This document shows positions 24,075 to 33,328 of a stretch of DNA of 64,000 bases, piece after piece. Numbering within the stretch: position 1 is the stretch's first letter; every line of letters begins with the position of its first letter. A program made the translations under genes and the position numbers. The DNA is from an uncultured Duncaniella sp. (GTDB lineage Bacteria > Bacteroidota > Bacteroidia > Bacteroidales > Muribaculaceae), in NCBI GenBank assembly GCA_910577335.1, contig CAJTMJ010000006.1:1-64000 (forward strand), in the 5' to 3' direction. The notes beneath the pieces are model-generated. The model ran no database searches, had not been told where the DNA came from, and worked only from the letters and a program-made list of their open reading frames with translations.

Positions 24075-24548
24075 TTATTTTACATTTTTAGCCATTGACT
24101 GTATCAAGGAGTTGGCTTCGTTCTGGCTTATGGTCCCTTCAAGGTAGAGTACCATCATATTATTACCTTTCTGAGGAAGATTGTTGAGGTAATACAGGAA
24201 CCTGTTGATTTTTTCGCCGTTTTCAGTCAATGGGCGAAGCATGAAGAAGGCGTAATGCAGCTTCCCTTCCTTGTAGCGGATGTTACGGCCTATTGACTTG
24301 GCTCCGTCGGCAAGAACAAGCGGCTCGATGATAAGCGCATACTTCACCGCCGGACCTTTGAACGTGGAAAACACGTTGAGGTCATGATGTCGCAGAAACT
24401 GATGGCTGCCGCTAATCATGGTCTCCGTGACTTTGGGGTCGCCTGCATACTTGCCGTTGAAAATCTGATTGATTTCCAGTCCGGTCTGAGCCGATGCCAT
24501 CGCCGATACTGTCAGTAGTAGCATAAAAGCAATGATTGAACGTTTCAT
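24075..24548 (-). CDS. Secreted DUF6108-like protein
   Basis: 157 residues with a signal peptide (MKRSIIAFMLLLTVSAMASA). The mature part has alternating strands and helices (LEINQIFNGKYAGDPKVTET, FRPLTENGEKINRFLYYLNN in approximate form), resembling small Bacteroides proteins filed as DUF6108/DUF4252. No catalytic residue is evident. The ATG at 24548 is chosen for the signal peptide. It sits 13 bp after the anti-sigma-like gene. The family name is from memory and uncertain. Confidence 0.65.
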   Translation of the reverse strand: MKRSIIAFMLLLTVSAMASAQTGLEINQIFNGKYAGDPKVTETMISGSHQFLRHHDLNVFSTFKGPAVKYALIIEPLVLADGAKSIGRNIRYKEGKLHYAFFMLRPLTENGEKINRFLYYLNNLPQKGNNMMVLYLEGTISQNEANSLIQSMAKNVK

Positions 24549-24561
24549 GATTATATTGATT

Positions 24562-25053
24562 TTATATTTCCAAAGGATTGGTGTTTGACTCATATTGATC
24601 CACCACGGGAGCTATGGATTCAAGCTCGTCGATTATCGACTGCTGCGCCCGGTCGGCTCCTTCATGGAATTCAGTGGTGTTCTGTGCCATGAGTGCAAGC
24701 ACGATATCTTCGTCTGTGACCTTTTGACCGTTAACGTACGCCACACATGTGGAGGTGTCGGTGGTTGCCGGACGCAGGAACAGAACTCCGAGAGTTATTA
24801 TCATAGCCACTGAGGCGGCGATGCTTAGACCCGGTATGATTTTTCGGATAATACTGCGCTTGTTGCCTCGGTGAACAGCATTGATCTGACGTATCCCCAT
24901 GACGGCACGGGCTTCATCGATGGCTGGATGCCTAAACGGAGTCATGGCAATCTCCCTGCGCAGAGCTTTTTCCTGCTCGTCACTGAGCGTGCAATCGAAA
25001 TATTGATCTATCATTTCGAGTAGCTGTTCAATGGTCATGTCAGTGTTGGTCAT
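24562..25053 (-). CDS. Anti-sigma-like single-pass membrane protein
   Basis: 163 residues. The N-terminal cytoplasmic part (TIEQLLEMIDQYFDCTLSDE, then EKALRREI) resembles the zinc-less anti-sigma domain of Bacteroidales. One transmembrane helix at about 78-100 (GLSIAASVAMIITLGVLFL) follows, then a short periplasmic tail (CVAYVNGQKVTDEDIVLALM). The ATG at 25053 lies 1 nt after the sigma factor's stop, so the two are translationally linked and it probably restrains that sigma factor (inference). Confidence 0.7.
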   Translation of the reverse strand: MTNTDMTIEQLLEMIDQYFDCTLSDEQEKALRREIAMTPFRHPAIDEARAVMGIRQINAVHRGNKRSIIRKIIPGLSIAASVAMIITLGVLFLRPATTDTSTCVAYVNGQKVTDEDIVLALMAQNTTEFHEGADRAQQSIIDELESIAPVVDQYESNTNPLEI

Positions 25054-25054
25054 A

Positions 25055-25567
25055 TTATTCAAATGCTTGTTGTTTACGGTAAATTTCTCTGATTGCTTTT
25101 CTCGCCCTGCTCAGTGTCACTCTCACATACTCCTGAGTCATGCCAAGATCCTCGGCTACTTTCTGATAGGGGAGCCCTTCGATGTCATGAAGCCTGAAGA
25201 TATCATACTGATTCTTATTGAGAACCTTCTGGCTGAGCCTTATCACAGCTTTATAGGTCTCGTGGCGTTCAGACTCGTAATCCTCGCTGTCATCTATCTC
25301 GCTGTCTTCCGTGACTGAATCAATAGTCACGGCAGGGTGGGATTTAGTGCGCCTGAGTGAATCGATAGCTGAGTTTCTGACGGCAGTGTAGCTGAGCTTT
25401 ATTGCTGAAACTTCGTCTTCGACCTCGCTGTGTTTGCTCCACAACCGGCAAAACGCGTCGTGAATCACATCGTCGGCATCGTCACTATTGCCTACGATTC
25501 CGGCTGCCACTCTGTGTAGCCTGTCACGGAAGCGGATGAATGTCGATGATAGTATAGTCTGTTTCAC
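25055..25567 (-). CDS. ECF RNA polymerase sigma factor with GTG start
   Basis: 170 residues. Region 2 is at about 20-75 (DADDVIHDAFCRLWSK) and region 4 at about 115-165 (YDIFRLHDIEGLPYQKVAED, with YVRVTLSRARKAIREIYRK). The linker is long and acidic (SVTEDSEIDDSEDYESERHE). The only start that keeps region 2 complete is GTG at 25567; no in-frame ATG lies close upstream. First gene of a four-gene operon with an anti-sigma-like protein. Confidence 0.88.
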   Translation of the reverse strand: MKQTILSSTFIRFRDRLHRVAAGIVGNSDDADDVIHDAFCRLWSKHSEVEDEVSAIKLSYTAVRNSAIDSLRRTKSHPAVTIDSVTEDSEIDDSEDYESERHETYKAVIRLSQKVLNKNQYDIFRLHDIEGLPYQKVAEDLGMTQEYVRVTLSRARKAIREIYRKQQAFE

Positions 25568-25654
25568 TGGGTCGGGAAATTCAATCGTTTACTTAGATAA
25601 CGGAGCCAATGCCGAGTTGTAACAAAATTAGTAAAAAATTTTTCAAAAAAATTT

Positions 25655-25691
25655 AGGAGCCGAATGCCATCTTGTGGTTATTCGGCTCCTT
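25655..25691 (-). terminator. Terminator after the DUF2007 gene
   Basis: AGGAGCCGAAT (25655-25665) pairs with ATTCGGCTCCT (25680-25690), followed by AAATTTTTTT on the minus strand. Confidence 0.8.
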
Positions 25692-25713
25692 GTCAGATGA
25701 TTATGTGCGTATG

Positions 25714-25935
25714 TTAATGATTCAGGTCGTCATGCTTTTTCAGTAGTTCCAATGCCTGATCATAATCCTCTTTCCTTACCATCAGTCGCACTCCGCCTAT
25801 CGCTGAGGGCATGGGGAGTACGCTCACAATGGTTTCGTTGTCGAGGATTGATGGTATGTCATTGTTCTCCAACATACCTTTCGCTATGTTGGCTTCAACG
25901 GGATTATTGAATTGGGCTACGCACACAAGTTCCAT
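25714..25935 (-). CDS. DUF2007 small regulatory-like protein
   Basis: 73 residues with a PII-like ferredoxin fold: VCVAQFNNPVEANIAKGMLE, IPSILDNETIV, VRLMVRKEDYDQALELL. DUF2007 is annotated as a putative signal-transducing domain. It starts 14 bp after clpC and is likely co-transcribed with it. The role is unknown. Confidence 0.8.
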   Translation of the reverse strand: MELVCVAQFNNPVEANIAKGMLENNDIPSILDNETIVSVLPMPSAIGGVRLMVRKEDYDQALELLKKHDDLNH

Positions 25936-25949
25936 TATTGTTCTCCTGT

Positions 25950-28517
25950 TTAAGGTTGATGTTTACGTATTTCTGTTGACAGTTCTGCCACACCGGGGGT
26001 ATATGACACGAATATCTCATCGCCCGGCTTCACAGAAGCGTCAATAATCAGCTCGGCGAGATTGTCCTCAAGATACTTCTGAATAGCTCGTTTAAGAGGA
26101 CGTGCTCCGAATTGGGCGTCATATCCCTTCTCGGCGATGAAATTCTTTGCCTCCTCGGTGAGCGTAAGTGTGTATCCGAGTTCCTTAACACGCTTGTAGA
26201 AGCCGGCAAGCTCGATATCGATAATCTTGAAAATCGCTTCTTTTGACAGCTGGTCAAACATTATGATGTCATCGATACGGTTGAGGAATTCAGGAGAGAA
26301 GGCTTTATTTAGTGCCTTCTGCAATACACCATGGGTGTACTCCTTGTCGTATGCCGGTCGGGTGTTGAATCCGATGCCGCTGCCGAAGTCCTTGAGCTGG
26401 CGGCTGCCGATGTTCGATGTCATTATAATGATAGTGTTCTTGAAGTCAATTCTCCTGCCTAATGAATCGGTCAATCTGCCTTCGTCCATGACCTGTAGGA
26501 GGATGTTGAACACATCGGGATGTGCCTTTTCAATCTCATCGAGCAGAACGATGGAGTAGGGGTGGCGGCGCACTTTCTCCGTGAGCTGACCTCCCTCCTC
26601 GTAACCGACGTATCCCGGAGGCGCTCCGACAAGACGTGACACGGTGAATTTTTCCATGTATTCGCTCATGTCGATACGCACGAGGGTATCTGCCGAATCA
26701 AACATATATTCGGCGAGCTTTTTGGCAAGATGGGTTTTACCTACACCGGTCGGACCGAGGAACATGAATGTGCCTATCGGTTTGTTGGGGTCTTTCAGAC
26801 CTATACGGTTGCGGTGTATGGCTTTCACTATCTTGTCTATGGCGTTGTCTTGCCCGATAATCTGACCTTTAAGCGCAGGAGCCATCTCTTTAAGACGTTT
26901 CCCTTCAGCCTGTGCTATTCGCTGAACCGGAACACCTGTCATCATAGCCACAACTTCTGCCACTTTCTCTTCATCGACTGTCTCACGCATGGAGTCAAGT
27001 TGCTTTTCCCAGTCGCTTTTGGCAGTTTCAAGTTTAGCCTTCAACTGCTGTTCTTTGTCACGGTAGGAGGCTGCTTTCTCGAAATTCTGCGACTGTGCCG
27101 CACGAAGTTTTTGTGCGGATGTAGCTTCAATCTCAGCTTCAAGATCCTCAATCTCCTTCGGAACGGTTATGTTGGTGACATGCACACGGCTGCCCGCTTC
27201 ATCCATTGCGTCAATCGCCTTGTCGGGGAAATTGCGGTCGGATATATAACGCTCCGTGAGATTCACACATGCGTCAAGGGCTTCAGGAGTATAGGTTACA
27301 TTGTGGTGCTCCTCGTATTTATCTTTGATATTGTCAAGGATGATACGTGTTTCCTCTGTAGTAGTGGGTTCCACCATCACCTTTTGGAAACGACGTTCCA
27401 ATGCTCCGTCATTTTCGATATTTTTGCGATACTCGTCAAGGGTAGTGGCGCCGATACATTGTATTTCACCACGTGCGAGCGCCGGTTTGAGCAAGTTTGC
27501 AGCATCCATAGAACCGGCTGCGTTTCCTGCGCCTACGATTGTGTGAAGCTCGTCAATAAACAGGATTATGTTCTTGTTCTTGGCAAGTTCGTCAAGTATT
27601 GCTTTAATGCGTTCCTCGAACTGTCCTCTATACTTGGTGCCGGCGACAATCGATGCCATGTCAAGTGATATGACACGTTTGTCGAACAGTATTCGTGACA
27701 CTTTACGCTGGACAATTCTCAGAGCCAAACCTTCTACGATAGCTGATTTACCTACACCCGGCTCTCCGATGAGCACCGGATTGTTCTTTTTACGGCGGCT
27801 GAGTATCTGTGCGAGACGTTCTATCTCCACTTCACGTCCTACCACGGGGTCAAGCCTGTCCTCCTCTGCGGCAAGTGTCATGTCATTGCCATATTTGTCA
27901 AGCATAGGAGTGTCATTGCCTCTGCGTTGTGCAGTGGTGTTTGCTTGCCGTTTTTTGTCGTTCTGCGACGAGCCGCCGGCTGGTTTGCCACCGGGCATTT
28001 CGTCGTCATCGTCATCATCTTCGGTAAATTCCGCACCCATGCGTGGAGCAGTGTTGCTGTTTGCAGCCATCAGGCGATAGAGTGATTCGTATGTCACACC
28101 GGCACGATGAAACGGCTCCATAAATTCTGAATTTTGAGCATCGGAATTATGGAAAATCGCTAACAGGAGGTGGGTTGAGTCCACGAGGTTGCTTTTCAGC
28201 ATACGTGCCTCCAATACGCTCAGTTTGATAATTCTGCCTGTGAGATCGCTGATAGATACGTCGTTAAGGTTTACAGTACCGCTGTATTCGCTTTCGGTTG
28301 ATGCGTTAAACAATGCTGTGTCAAGAGCCTCTCTAAGTTCGTATGCCGAAACACCTTTCGAGACCCTTTCTATAAGATGAGAAGGCTCGCCTTCTGTATT
28401 ATTAAGCAATGACAATAGCAGATGTTCAGGCATGACATAACGATTGTTATGACGGGCTGCCTGCCTTGGGGTGTCATTGATAATTTCTTTAAAATTCTGT
28501 GAATAAACAGTGTCCAT
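25950..28517 (-). CDS. clpC: ATP-dependent Clp protease ATP-binding subunit ClpC
   Basis: 855 residues. The AAA+ unfoldase feeds ClpP. Order: Clp N-domain (1-150, two repeats; VMPEHLLLSLL), an acidic/Gly-rich linker with EDDDDDDE, D1 AAA+ (GEPGVGKSAIVEGLALR; FIDELHTIVGAG), a UVR-containing middle domain (about 395-470; KAASYRDKEQQLKAKLE), D2 AAA+ (GPTGVGKTHLAKKLAEYMF; VLLDEIEKAH) and the C-terminal D2-small domain. The short middle domain separates it from ClpB. The ATG at 28517 (MDTVYSQNF) is preferred to one 22 codons upstream. Divergent from gyrA, with its own TAACTTTG box. Confidence 0.93.
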   Translation of the reverse strand: MDTVYSQNFKEIINDTPRQAARHNNRYVMPEHLLLSLLNNTEGEPSHLIERVSKGVSAYELREALDTALFNASTESEYSGTVNLNDVSISDLTGRIIKLSVLEARMLKSNLVDSTHLLLAIFHNSDAQNSEFMEPFHRAGVTYESLYRLMAANSNTAPRMGAEFTEDDDDDDEMPGGKPAGGSSQNDKKRQANTTAQRRGNDTPMLDKYGNDMTLAAEEDRLDPVVGREVEIERLAQILSRRKKNNPVLIGEPGVGKSAIVEGLALRIVQRKVSRILFDKRVISLDMASIVAGTKYRGQFEERIKAILDELAKNKNIILFIDELHTIVGAGNAAGSMDAANLLKPALARGEIQCIGATTLDEYRKNIENDGALERRFQKVMVEPTTTEETRIILDNIKDKYEEHHNVTYTPEALDACVNLTERYISDRNFPDKAIDAMDEAGSRVHVTNITVPKEIEDLEAEIEATSAQKLRAAQSQNFEKAASYRDKEQQLKAKLETAKSDWEKQLDSMRETVDEEKVAEVVAMMTGVPVQRIAQAEGKRLKEMAPALKGQIIGQDNAIDKIVKAIHRNRIGLKDPNKPIGTFMFLGPTGVGKTHLAKKLAEYMFDSADTLVRIDMSEYMEKFTVSRLVGAPPGYVGYEEGGQLTEKVRRHPYSIVLLDEIEKAHPDVFNILLQVMDEGRLTDSLGRRIDFKNTIIIMTSNIGSRQLKDFGSGIGFNTRPAYDKEYTHGVLQKALNKAFSPEFLNRIDDIIMFDQLSKEAIFKIIDIELAGFYKRVKELGYTLTLTEEAKNFIAEKGYDAQFGARPLKRAIQKYLEDNLAELIIDASVKPGDEIFVSYTPGVAELSTEIRKHQP

Positions 28518-28631
28518 CAATTTGTACCTTTCTTTAAATGTGGTGAACAGATAATAAGCAAAAATTGTGCCAAACTTTGTCAATTTGTACTATTTTAATG
28601 TAATAACAAATAAAAAAACAATCTTGCTCTG

Positions 28632-28639
28632 CAAAGTTA
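28632..28639 (-). promoter_or_regulatory. -7 element TAACTTTG for clpC
   Basis: The minus strand reads TAACTTTG about 115 bp before the clpC ATG. The 229-bp gap 28518-28746 otherwise holds only the divergent gyrA promoter. Confidence 0.6.
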
Positions 28640-28660
28640 CAATTTTTGTAAAAAATTTCT

Positions 28661-28668
28661 TACCTTTG
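28661..28668 (+). promoter_or_regulatory. -7 element TACCTTTG for gyrA
   Basis: A TAnnTTTG match 78 bp before the gyrA ATG. The two -7 boxes are only 21 bp apart, so the polymerase sites of the divergent genes overlap. Confidence 0.65.
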
Positions 28669-28746
28669 TGGGAAGTTTTCTATTAAAAGAATCTCTATCT
28701 ACTCCTTAATTAAACAAGAAACAGAAAAAACATTAGATGTTCAGAT

Positions 28747-31386
28747 ATGATTGAACAAGATCGCATCATTAAGATTAACATCGAGAATGAGATGAAGAGT
28801 GCCTACATTGATTATTCAATGTCGGTAATTGTGTCGCGTGCGCTCCCTGATGTCCGTGACGGACTGAAGCCGGTGCACCGCCGCGTGCTGTTTGGCATGA
28901 ACGAGATGGGAAACACATCAGACCATCCGCATAAAAAGTCTGCCAACTGTGTGGGCGAGGTAATGGGTAAGTATCATCCCCATGGCGACTCGTCAATTTA
29001 TGGCACAGTAGTTCGTCTGGCACAGCCTTGGGCTATGCGTTACACATTGGTTGACGGTCATGGTAACTTCGGTTCTGTCGATGGCGACGGAGCGGCTGCA
29101 ATGCGTTACACCGAGGTGCGTCTTCAGAGACTTGGTGAGGAAATGCTCGCCGACATTGAGTCGGACACTGTGGATTTCCAGCCTAACTACGATAACTCCC
29201 GTAAAGAGCCTGTGGTGCTTCCTACACGCTTCCCGAACCTGCTTGTAAACGGTGCTTCAGGTATTGCTGTAGGTATGGCTACCAATATGCCTACTCATAA
29301 TCTCACTGAATCTATAAATGCATGTGTGGCATATATCGATGATCCGGATATTGACATACCCGGATTGATGAAATATATCCCTGCTCCCGATTTCCCTACC
29401 GGAGGTACCATTTATGGATATAATGGTGTTAAGGATGCTTACGAGACAGGTCGTGGCAGAATAGTGATCCGTGCGAAAGCTGAAATAGAGGTTGAGGATA
29501 ATCACGAAAATATAATCGTGACTGAAATCCCTTACAATGTCAACAAGGCTGAACTCATTGCCTATATAGCAGATCTCGTCAATGAGAAAAAACTTGACGG
29601 TATTGCCGACATCAACGACGAGAGTGACTATAAAGGTATGCGTATTGTCATAAAGCTTAAGAGCGATGCCAACTCCAATGTGGTGCTCAACAAGCTTTAT
29701 AAGATGACACAGATGCAGGCATCGTTCAGTGTTAATAATGTCGCACTTGTAAACGGTCGTCCTCGCACACTTAACCTCAAGGAACTCATCAGCGAGTTCG
29801 TGGGTCATCGCCATGAAGTGGTGATTCGCCGCACAAAATTTGAGTTGAAGAAAGCTCAGGAGCGTGCTCACATACTTGAAGGCTTGATCATAGCCTCACA
29901 GAATATTGATGAGGTAATTAAGATAATCCGTGCCGCTGCCGATACTCAGTCGGCTCGTGAGGCATTGAAGGTGCGTTTCGGTCTTACAGATCCGCAGACT
30001 GCTGCTATTGTTGAGATGCGTTTGCGCCAGCTCACCGGACTGGAACAGGATAAGCTTAGAAACGACTATGAGGCATTGGAAAAAGAGATTGCCCGTTTGG
30101 AACTAATCCTCTCCGATGATAGCGTTTGCCGTGCCCTCATTAAGGATGAGCTTATTGAAATCCGTGATAAGTATGGCGATGAACGTCGCACCGACATTGA
30201 TTATATGGCTGGCGACTTTAACGCTGAGGATTTCTATGCCGATGATGATATGATTATCACCGTGTCACATAGGGGTTACATCAAGCGTACCCAGCTCAGT
30301 GAATTCCGTGCGCAGAATCGCGGCGGTGTCGGAGCTAAGGGTTCTGATACCCGTGACGAGGACTTCATCGAGCATATATATCCCGCTTCGATGCATAACT
30401 ACATGCTCTTCTTTACCCAGAAGGGGCGTTGCTATTGGCTGAAGGTATATGAAATACCCGAAGGTGCCAAGAACTCAAAGGGTAGAGCCATACAGAACAT
30501 GCTCAATATCGACAGCGATGATTCTGTTAAGGCATTCATCTGCACCAAGTCACTCGGCGATGAAGAATTTGTACAGAGCCACAATCTTGTATTCGCTACC
30601 AAGAAGGGTGTCATTAAGAAGACAAAACTTAAAGCATACTCTCGTCCCCGTACTAAGGGCGTGAATGCCATTATCATACGTGAAGGTGATGAGCTTCTCG
30701 GCGTAGAGATGACCGATGGTAACAGCGAAATCCTTCTCGCAAACCGTAACGGTCGAGCTATCCGCTTCCACGAGTCAAAAGTTCGTGAGATGGGACGTAT
30801 GTCGGCTGGTGTGCGTGGCATGACACTTGACAACGACGATGACGAAGTGGTAGGCATGATATGCATGGAAGCTGACACCGTTAATAATATTATGGTGTTA
30901 AGTGAACGCGGATATGGCAAGCGCACTCCGCTCGACACCGAGGTTGAGGTGGATGGCAAAGTGGAGAAAGTGGCTGTCTATCGTGTCACCAATCGTGGCG
31001 GTAAGGGTGTGCGTACCATGAATGTCACTGAGAAAACCGGTAGACTGGTGGCTATAGAGAGTGTGAATGACTCCAACGACCTTGTGATTATCAACAAGAG
31101 CGGTATCACTCTACGTATACATGTCGCCGACATCAGAGTTCAGGGACGTGCTACCCAAGGTGTTCGTATCATCAATCTTGACAAGCGTAACGACACTATC
31201 GCTTCCGTATGCTGTGTGGATTCCGATCCCGAGGAAGAGGTTGAAGAAGTTGTGGAACAGGATGTGATTCCTGAAACTCTTGAAGAAGAGCCTATTTCTG
31301 AAACGGAAGAAGATATAGTGGAGGACGAAATCATCGAAGATGAAGATCTTGATGATAATGCCGACGCTGACGAAGATGAACAATAA
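28747..31386 (+). CDS. gyrA: DNA gyrase subunit A
   Basis: 879 residues. The breakage-reunion domain has the catalytic Tyr in AAMRYTEVRL. The quinolone-resistance region reads HPHGDSSIYGTVVR: Ser at the E. coli 83 position and Gly at the 87 position, a Gly also common in Bacteroidetes. The C-terminal beta-pinwheel (from about 510) has a GyrA-box variant, QNRGGVGAKG. The last 50 or so residues are an extremely acidic tail (EEEVEEVVEQD ... DADEDEQ), an autoregulatory feature in some gyrases. Followed 60 bp later by a TPR gene. Confidence 0.96.
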   Translation: MIEQDRIIKINIENEMKSAYIDYSMSVIVSRALPDVRDGLKPVHRRVLFGMNEMGNTSDHPHKKSANCVGEVMGKYHPHGDSSIYGTVVRLAQPWAMRYTLVDGHGNFGSVDGDGAAAMRYTEVRLQRLGEEMLADIESDTVDFQPNYDNSRKEPVVLPTRFPNLLVNGASGIAVGMATNMPTHNLTESINACVAYIDDPDIDIPGLMKYIPAPDFPTGGTIYGYNGVKDAYETGRGRIVIRAKAEIEVEDNHENIIVTEIPYNVNKAELIAYIADLVNEKKLDGIADINDESDYKGMRIVIKLKSDANSNVVLNKLYKMTQMQASFSVNNVALVNGRPRTLNLKELISEFVGHRHEVVIRRTKFELKKAQERAHILEGLIIASQNIDEVIKIIRAAADTQSAREALKVRFGLTDPQTAAIVEMRLRQLTGLEQDKLRNDYEALEKEIARLELILSDDSVCRALIKDELIEIRDKYGDERRTDIDYMAGDFNAEDFYADDDMIITVSHRGYIKRTQLSEFRAQNRGGVGAKGSDTRDEDFIEHIYPASMHNYMLFFTQKGRCYWLKVYEIPEGAKNSKGRAIQNMLNIDSDDSVKAFICTKSLGDEEFVQSHNLVFATKKGVIKKTKLKAYSRPRTKGVNAIIIREGDELLGVEMTDGNSEILLANRNGRAIRFHESKVREMGRMSAGVRGMTLDNDDDEVVGMICMEADTVNNIMVLSERGYGKRTPLDTEVEVDGKVEKVAVYRVTNRGGKGVRTMNVTEKTGRLVAIESVNDSNDLVIINKSGITLRIHVADIRVQGRATQGVRIINLDKRNDTIASVCCVDSDPEEEVEEVVEQDVIPETLEEEPISETEEDIVEDEIIEDEDLDDNADADEDEQ

Positions 31387-31445
31387 TCATAATCACCAAT
31401 TTTAATTATAGAACTAAAATCTAATCATCCCTAATATTAACTTTT

Positions 31446-32672
31446 ATGAAAAAGACTTGCGTCCTAACTCTCGGACTTTTCACTGCTCTGTCAATGTCCG
31501 CACAGCTTAATGTTGTGAAAGATGCAGAAAAGGCTTTCAAAGGCGCTGATAATTATGGCGCTTATCAGAAGGCGATTGAAGCTATCAAACCCGCATTTAC
31601 CAATCCCGAGACTGACAAGCAGGCTCAGACTTACTGGATCCCCGGTAAAGCAGGTTTTAAGATTTACGATGACATGTATGCCAAGAAGGCAATCGGTCAG
31701 GATGTGAATCTCTCAGATATGGGAGCTGCCCTTATTGATGGTTACGACTATGCTATGAAGGCTCTTGCTCTTGACAGTGTTGCCGATGCCAAAGGTAAAA
31801 TCAAGACTAAATTCTCTAAAGATATCGTTAGTCAGGTGGTAGGTCACATGCAGGACTTCATGACAACAGGTTCTTCATTCTGGGACAGCCACGAATATGC
31901 AAAAGCTTACAATGCTTGGACTATCTATCTGTCAATTCCCCAGAATCCTCGTTTCGGCAAGTCAGCTCCCGCTGCGCTTCCCGACTCAACTGTAGCTCAG
32001 TTTGATTACTACCGTGCTCTTTCAGCATGGCAGGCAGAGATGCTTCCGCAGGCAGCTGAAGCGTTTGACCAGCTTGTAAAGATCGGCTATGACGATCCTC
32101 AGGCTTACGACTATGCTTACAGTGTGGCTTATCAGATGCAGGATGAGGGTCGTAAGCTTTCATACTCTCAGGCAGCTTTCGACAAGTTCGGCACTAAGAA
32201 CCCCGTGTTCCTTCAGCGTATCGTAAACAGCTACATCGATGCAAAGCAGTATGATCCTGCAAAGCAGATGCTTGAAGCTGCAATTTCTGCTGATCCCAAC
32301 AATGCAGCATACTATCTCTCACTCGGTGTTCTATATGAGAATCAGGGCAACAACGAAGAGGCTGAAAAGGCTTACAAGAAAGCTGTTGAACTTGACCCGA
32401 ACAATGCATTTGCAAACTATTACTTCGGTCGTATGCTCGTTATGAAGTATGACAAGTTGGATCAGGAAGCAGCAAACATGTCGCAGACTGAGTACAACAA
32501 GTACAATTACGAGAATATGCGTCCTCTCCTTCTTGAGTCTGTTAAGTATTTCGAAAAAGCTTACGAACTCGACAAGGAAAACACCGATCCTTTGCGTTAT
32601 TTGAAGAATATCTATTATAACCTCAACGACGGTGAAAACCTTCAGCGTGTTGAGCAGCTTCTTTTGAACTAA
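31446..32672 (+). CDS. Secreted tetratricopeptide-repeat protein
   Basis: 408 residues with a signal peptide (MKKTCVLTLGLFTALSMSAQ). TPR-type helix pairs fill the rest. The clearest is at about 285-345 (AAYYLSLGVLYENQGNNEEA, then EKAYKKAVELDPNNAFANYY). It probably scaffolds periplasmic or outer-membrane complexes. The gyrA-TPR order is frequent in Bacteroidales (recalled). A long hairpin follows at 32692-32744. The partner is unknown. Confidence 0.85.
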   Translation: MKKTCVLTLGLFTALSMSAQLNVVKDAEKAFKGADNYGAYQKAIEAIKPAFTNPETDKQAQTYWIPGKAGFKIYDDMYAKKAIGQDVNLSDMGAALIDGYDYAMKALALDSVADAKGKIKTKFSKDIVSQVVGHMQDFMTTGSSFWDSHEYAKAYNAWTIYLSIPQNPRFGKSAPAALPDSTVAQFDYYRALSAWQAEMLPQAAEAFDQLVKIGYDDPQAYDYAYSVAYQMQDEGRKLSYSQAAFDKFGTKNPVFLQRIVNSYIDAKQYDPAKQMLEAAISADPNNAAYYLSLGVLYENQGNNEEAEKAYKKAVELDPNNAFANYYFGRMLVMKYDKLDQEAANMSQTEYNKYNYENMRPLLLESVKYFEKAYELDKENTDPLRYLKNIYYNLNDGENLQRVEQLLLN

Positions 32673-32691
32673 TAGATAATAAATTTATTTT

Positions 32692-32744
32692 GAGTTGCGG
32701 GTTCCGCTTTTGATTAAACAGTCAAAATACGGGTCTCGCAACTC
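32692..32744 (+). terminator. Long hairpin after the TPR gene
   Basis: GAGTTGCG (32692-32699) pairs with CGCAACTC (32737-32744), with inner TTTTGA/TCAAAA pairing. There is no strong T run, so it may act as an RNA-stabilising stem rather than a classical terminator. Confidence 0.5.
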
Positions 32745-32788
32745 AATCCTATATACACGTAACAAAAAATTCACCTATCGCATTAACA

Positions 32789-33328
32789 ATGTCAACTCTT
32801 GACCAATTTGACTCGGCGCTCGCTTCTTGCCGTGATATATTCGAAAAAAAATTAAAGGACTATGGTGCATCATGGCGCATTATGCGTCCGCGTTCTATCA
32901 CTGACCAGCTATACATAAAAGCCAAACGCATACGTACTCTGGAGGAAGGGGAGGCTATGGTAAATGAAGGTGTGCTCGGCGAGTTCATGGCGATAGTCAA
33001 CTATGGTATTGTGGGGCTTATACAGCTTGAATACGGCTATGCCGATGAGGTGGATATGTCGCCCGAAAAAGCGTTGGAGCTTTATGACAAAAATGTGCGG
33101 ATGACACGTGATCTTCTTGCGGCTAAGACTCATGACTATGGTGACGCATGGCGTGGCATGAGGGTGAATTCCTACACGGATTTTATACTTACTAAACTTC
33201 AGAGGGTTAAAGAGATTGAATCGAACCACGGTAAGACCTTGGTGTCGGAAGGTGTCGATTCCAATTATATGGATATAATTAACTACGCAATCTTCGCAAT
33301 AATAAAGCTGACAGATGTCAACGGATAA
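32789..33328 (+). CDS. DUF1599 protein with an internal tandem duplication
   Basis: 179 residues, cytoplasmic, two homologous halves: KLKDYGASWRIMRPRSITDQ in the first and KTHDYGDAWRGMRVNSYTDF in the second. Each is followed by a K...R helix and a (V/I)NYGIVGLIQL/INYAIFAIIKL helix. DUF1599 has been linked to nucleotide-modification-type (Nmad) folds, but no activity is established here. It overlaps the next gene by 14 nt, implying coupled translation. Confidence 0.82.
   Translation: MSTLDQFDSALASCRDIFEKKLKDYGASWRIMRPRSITDQLYIKAKRIRTLEEGEAMVNEGVLGEFMAIVNYGIVGLIQLEYGYADEVDMSPEKALELYDKNVRMTRDLLAAKTHDYGDAWRGMRVNSYTDFILTKLQRVKEIESNHGKTLVSEGVDSNYMDIINYAIFAIIKLTDVNG

Noticed and set aside
26730..27668. 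A 312-codon open frame on the + strand inside clpC
   Set aside because: It is antisense to the well-conserved D1 and middle domains of clpC, has no start-site signals of its own and has a composition expected of a shadow frame.
28990..29040. Gly at the GyrA position equivalent to E. coli Asp87 as a quinolone-resistance mutation
   Set aside because: To my knowledge Gly is common at this position in Bacteroidetes GyrA, and the Ser at position 83 is kept, so it is probably the wild-type state.
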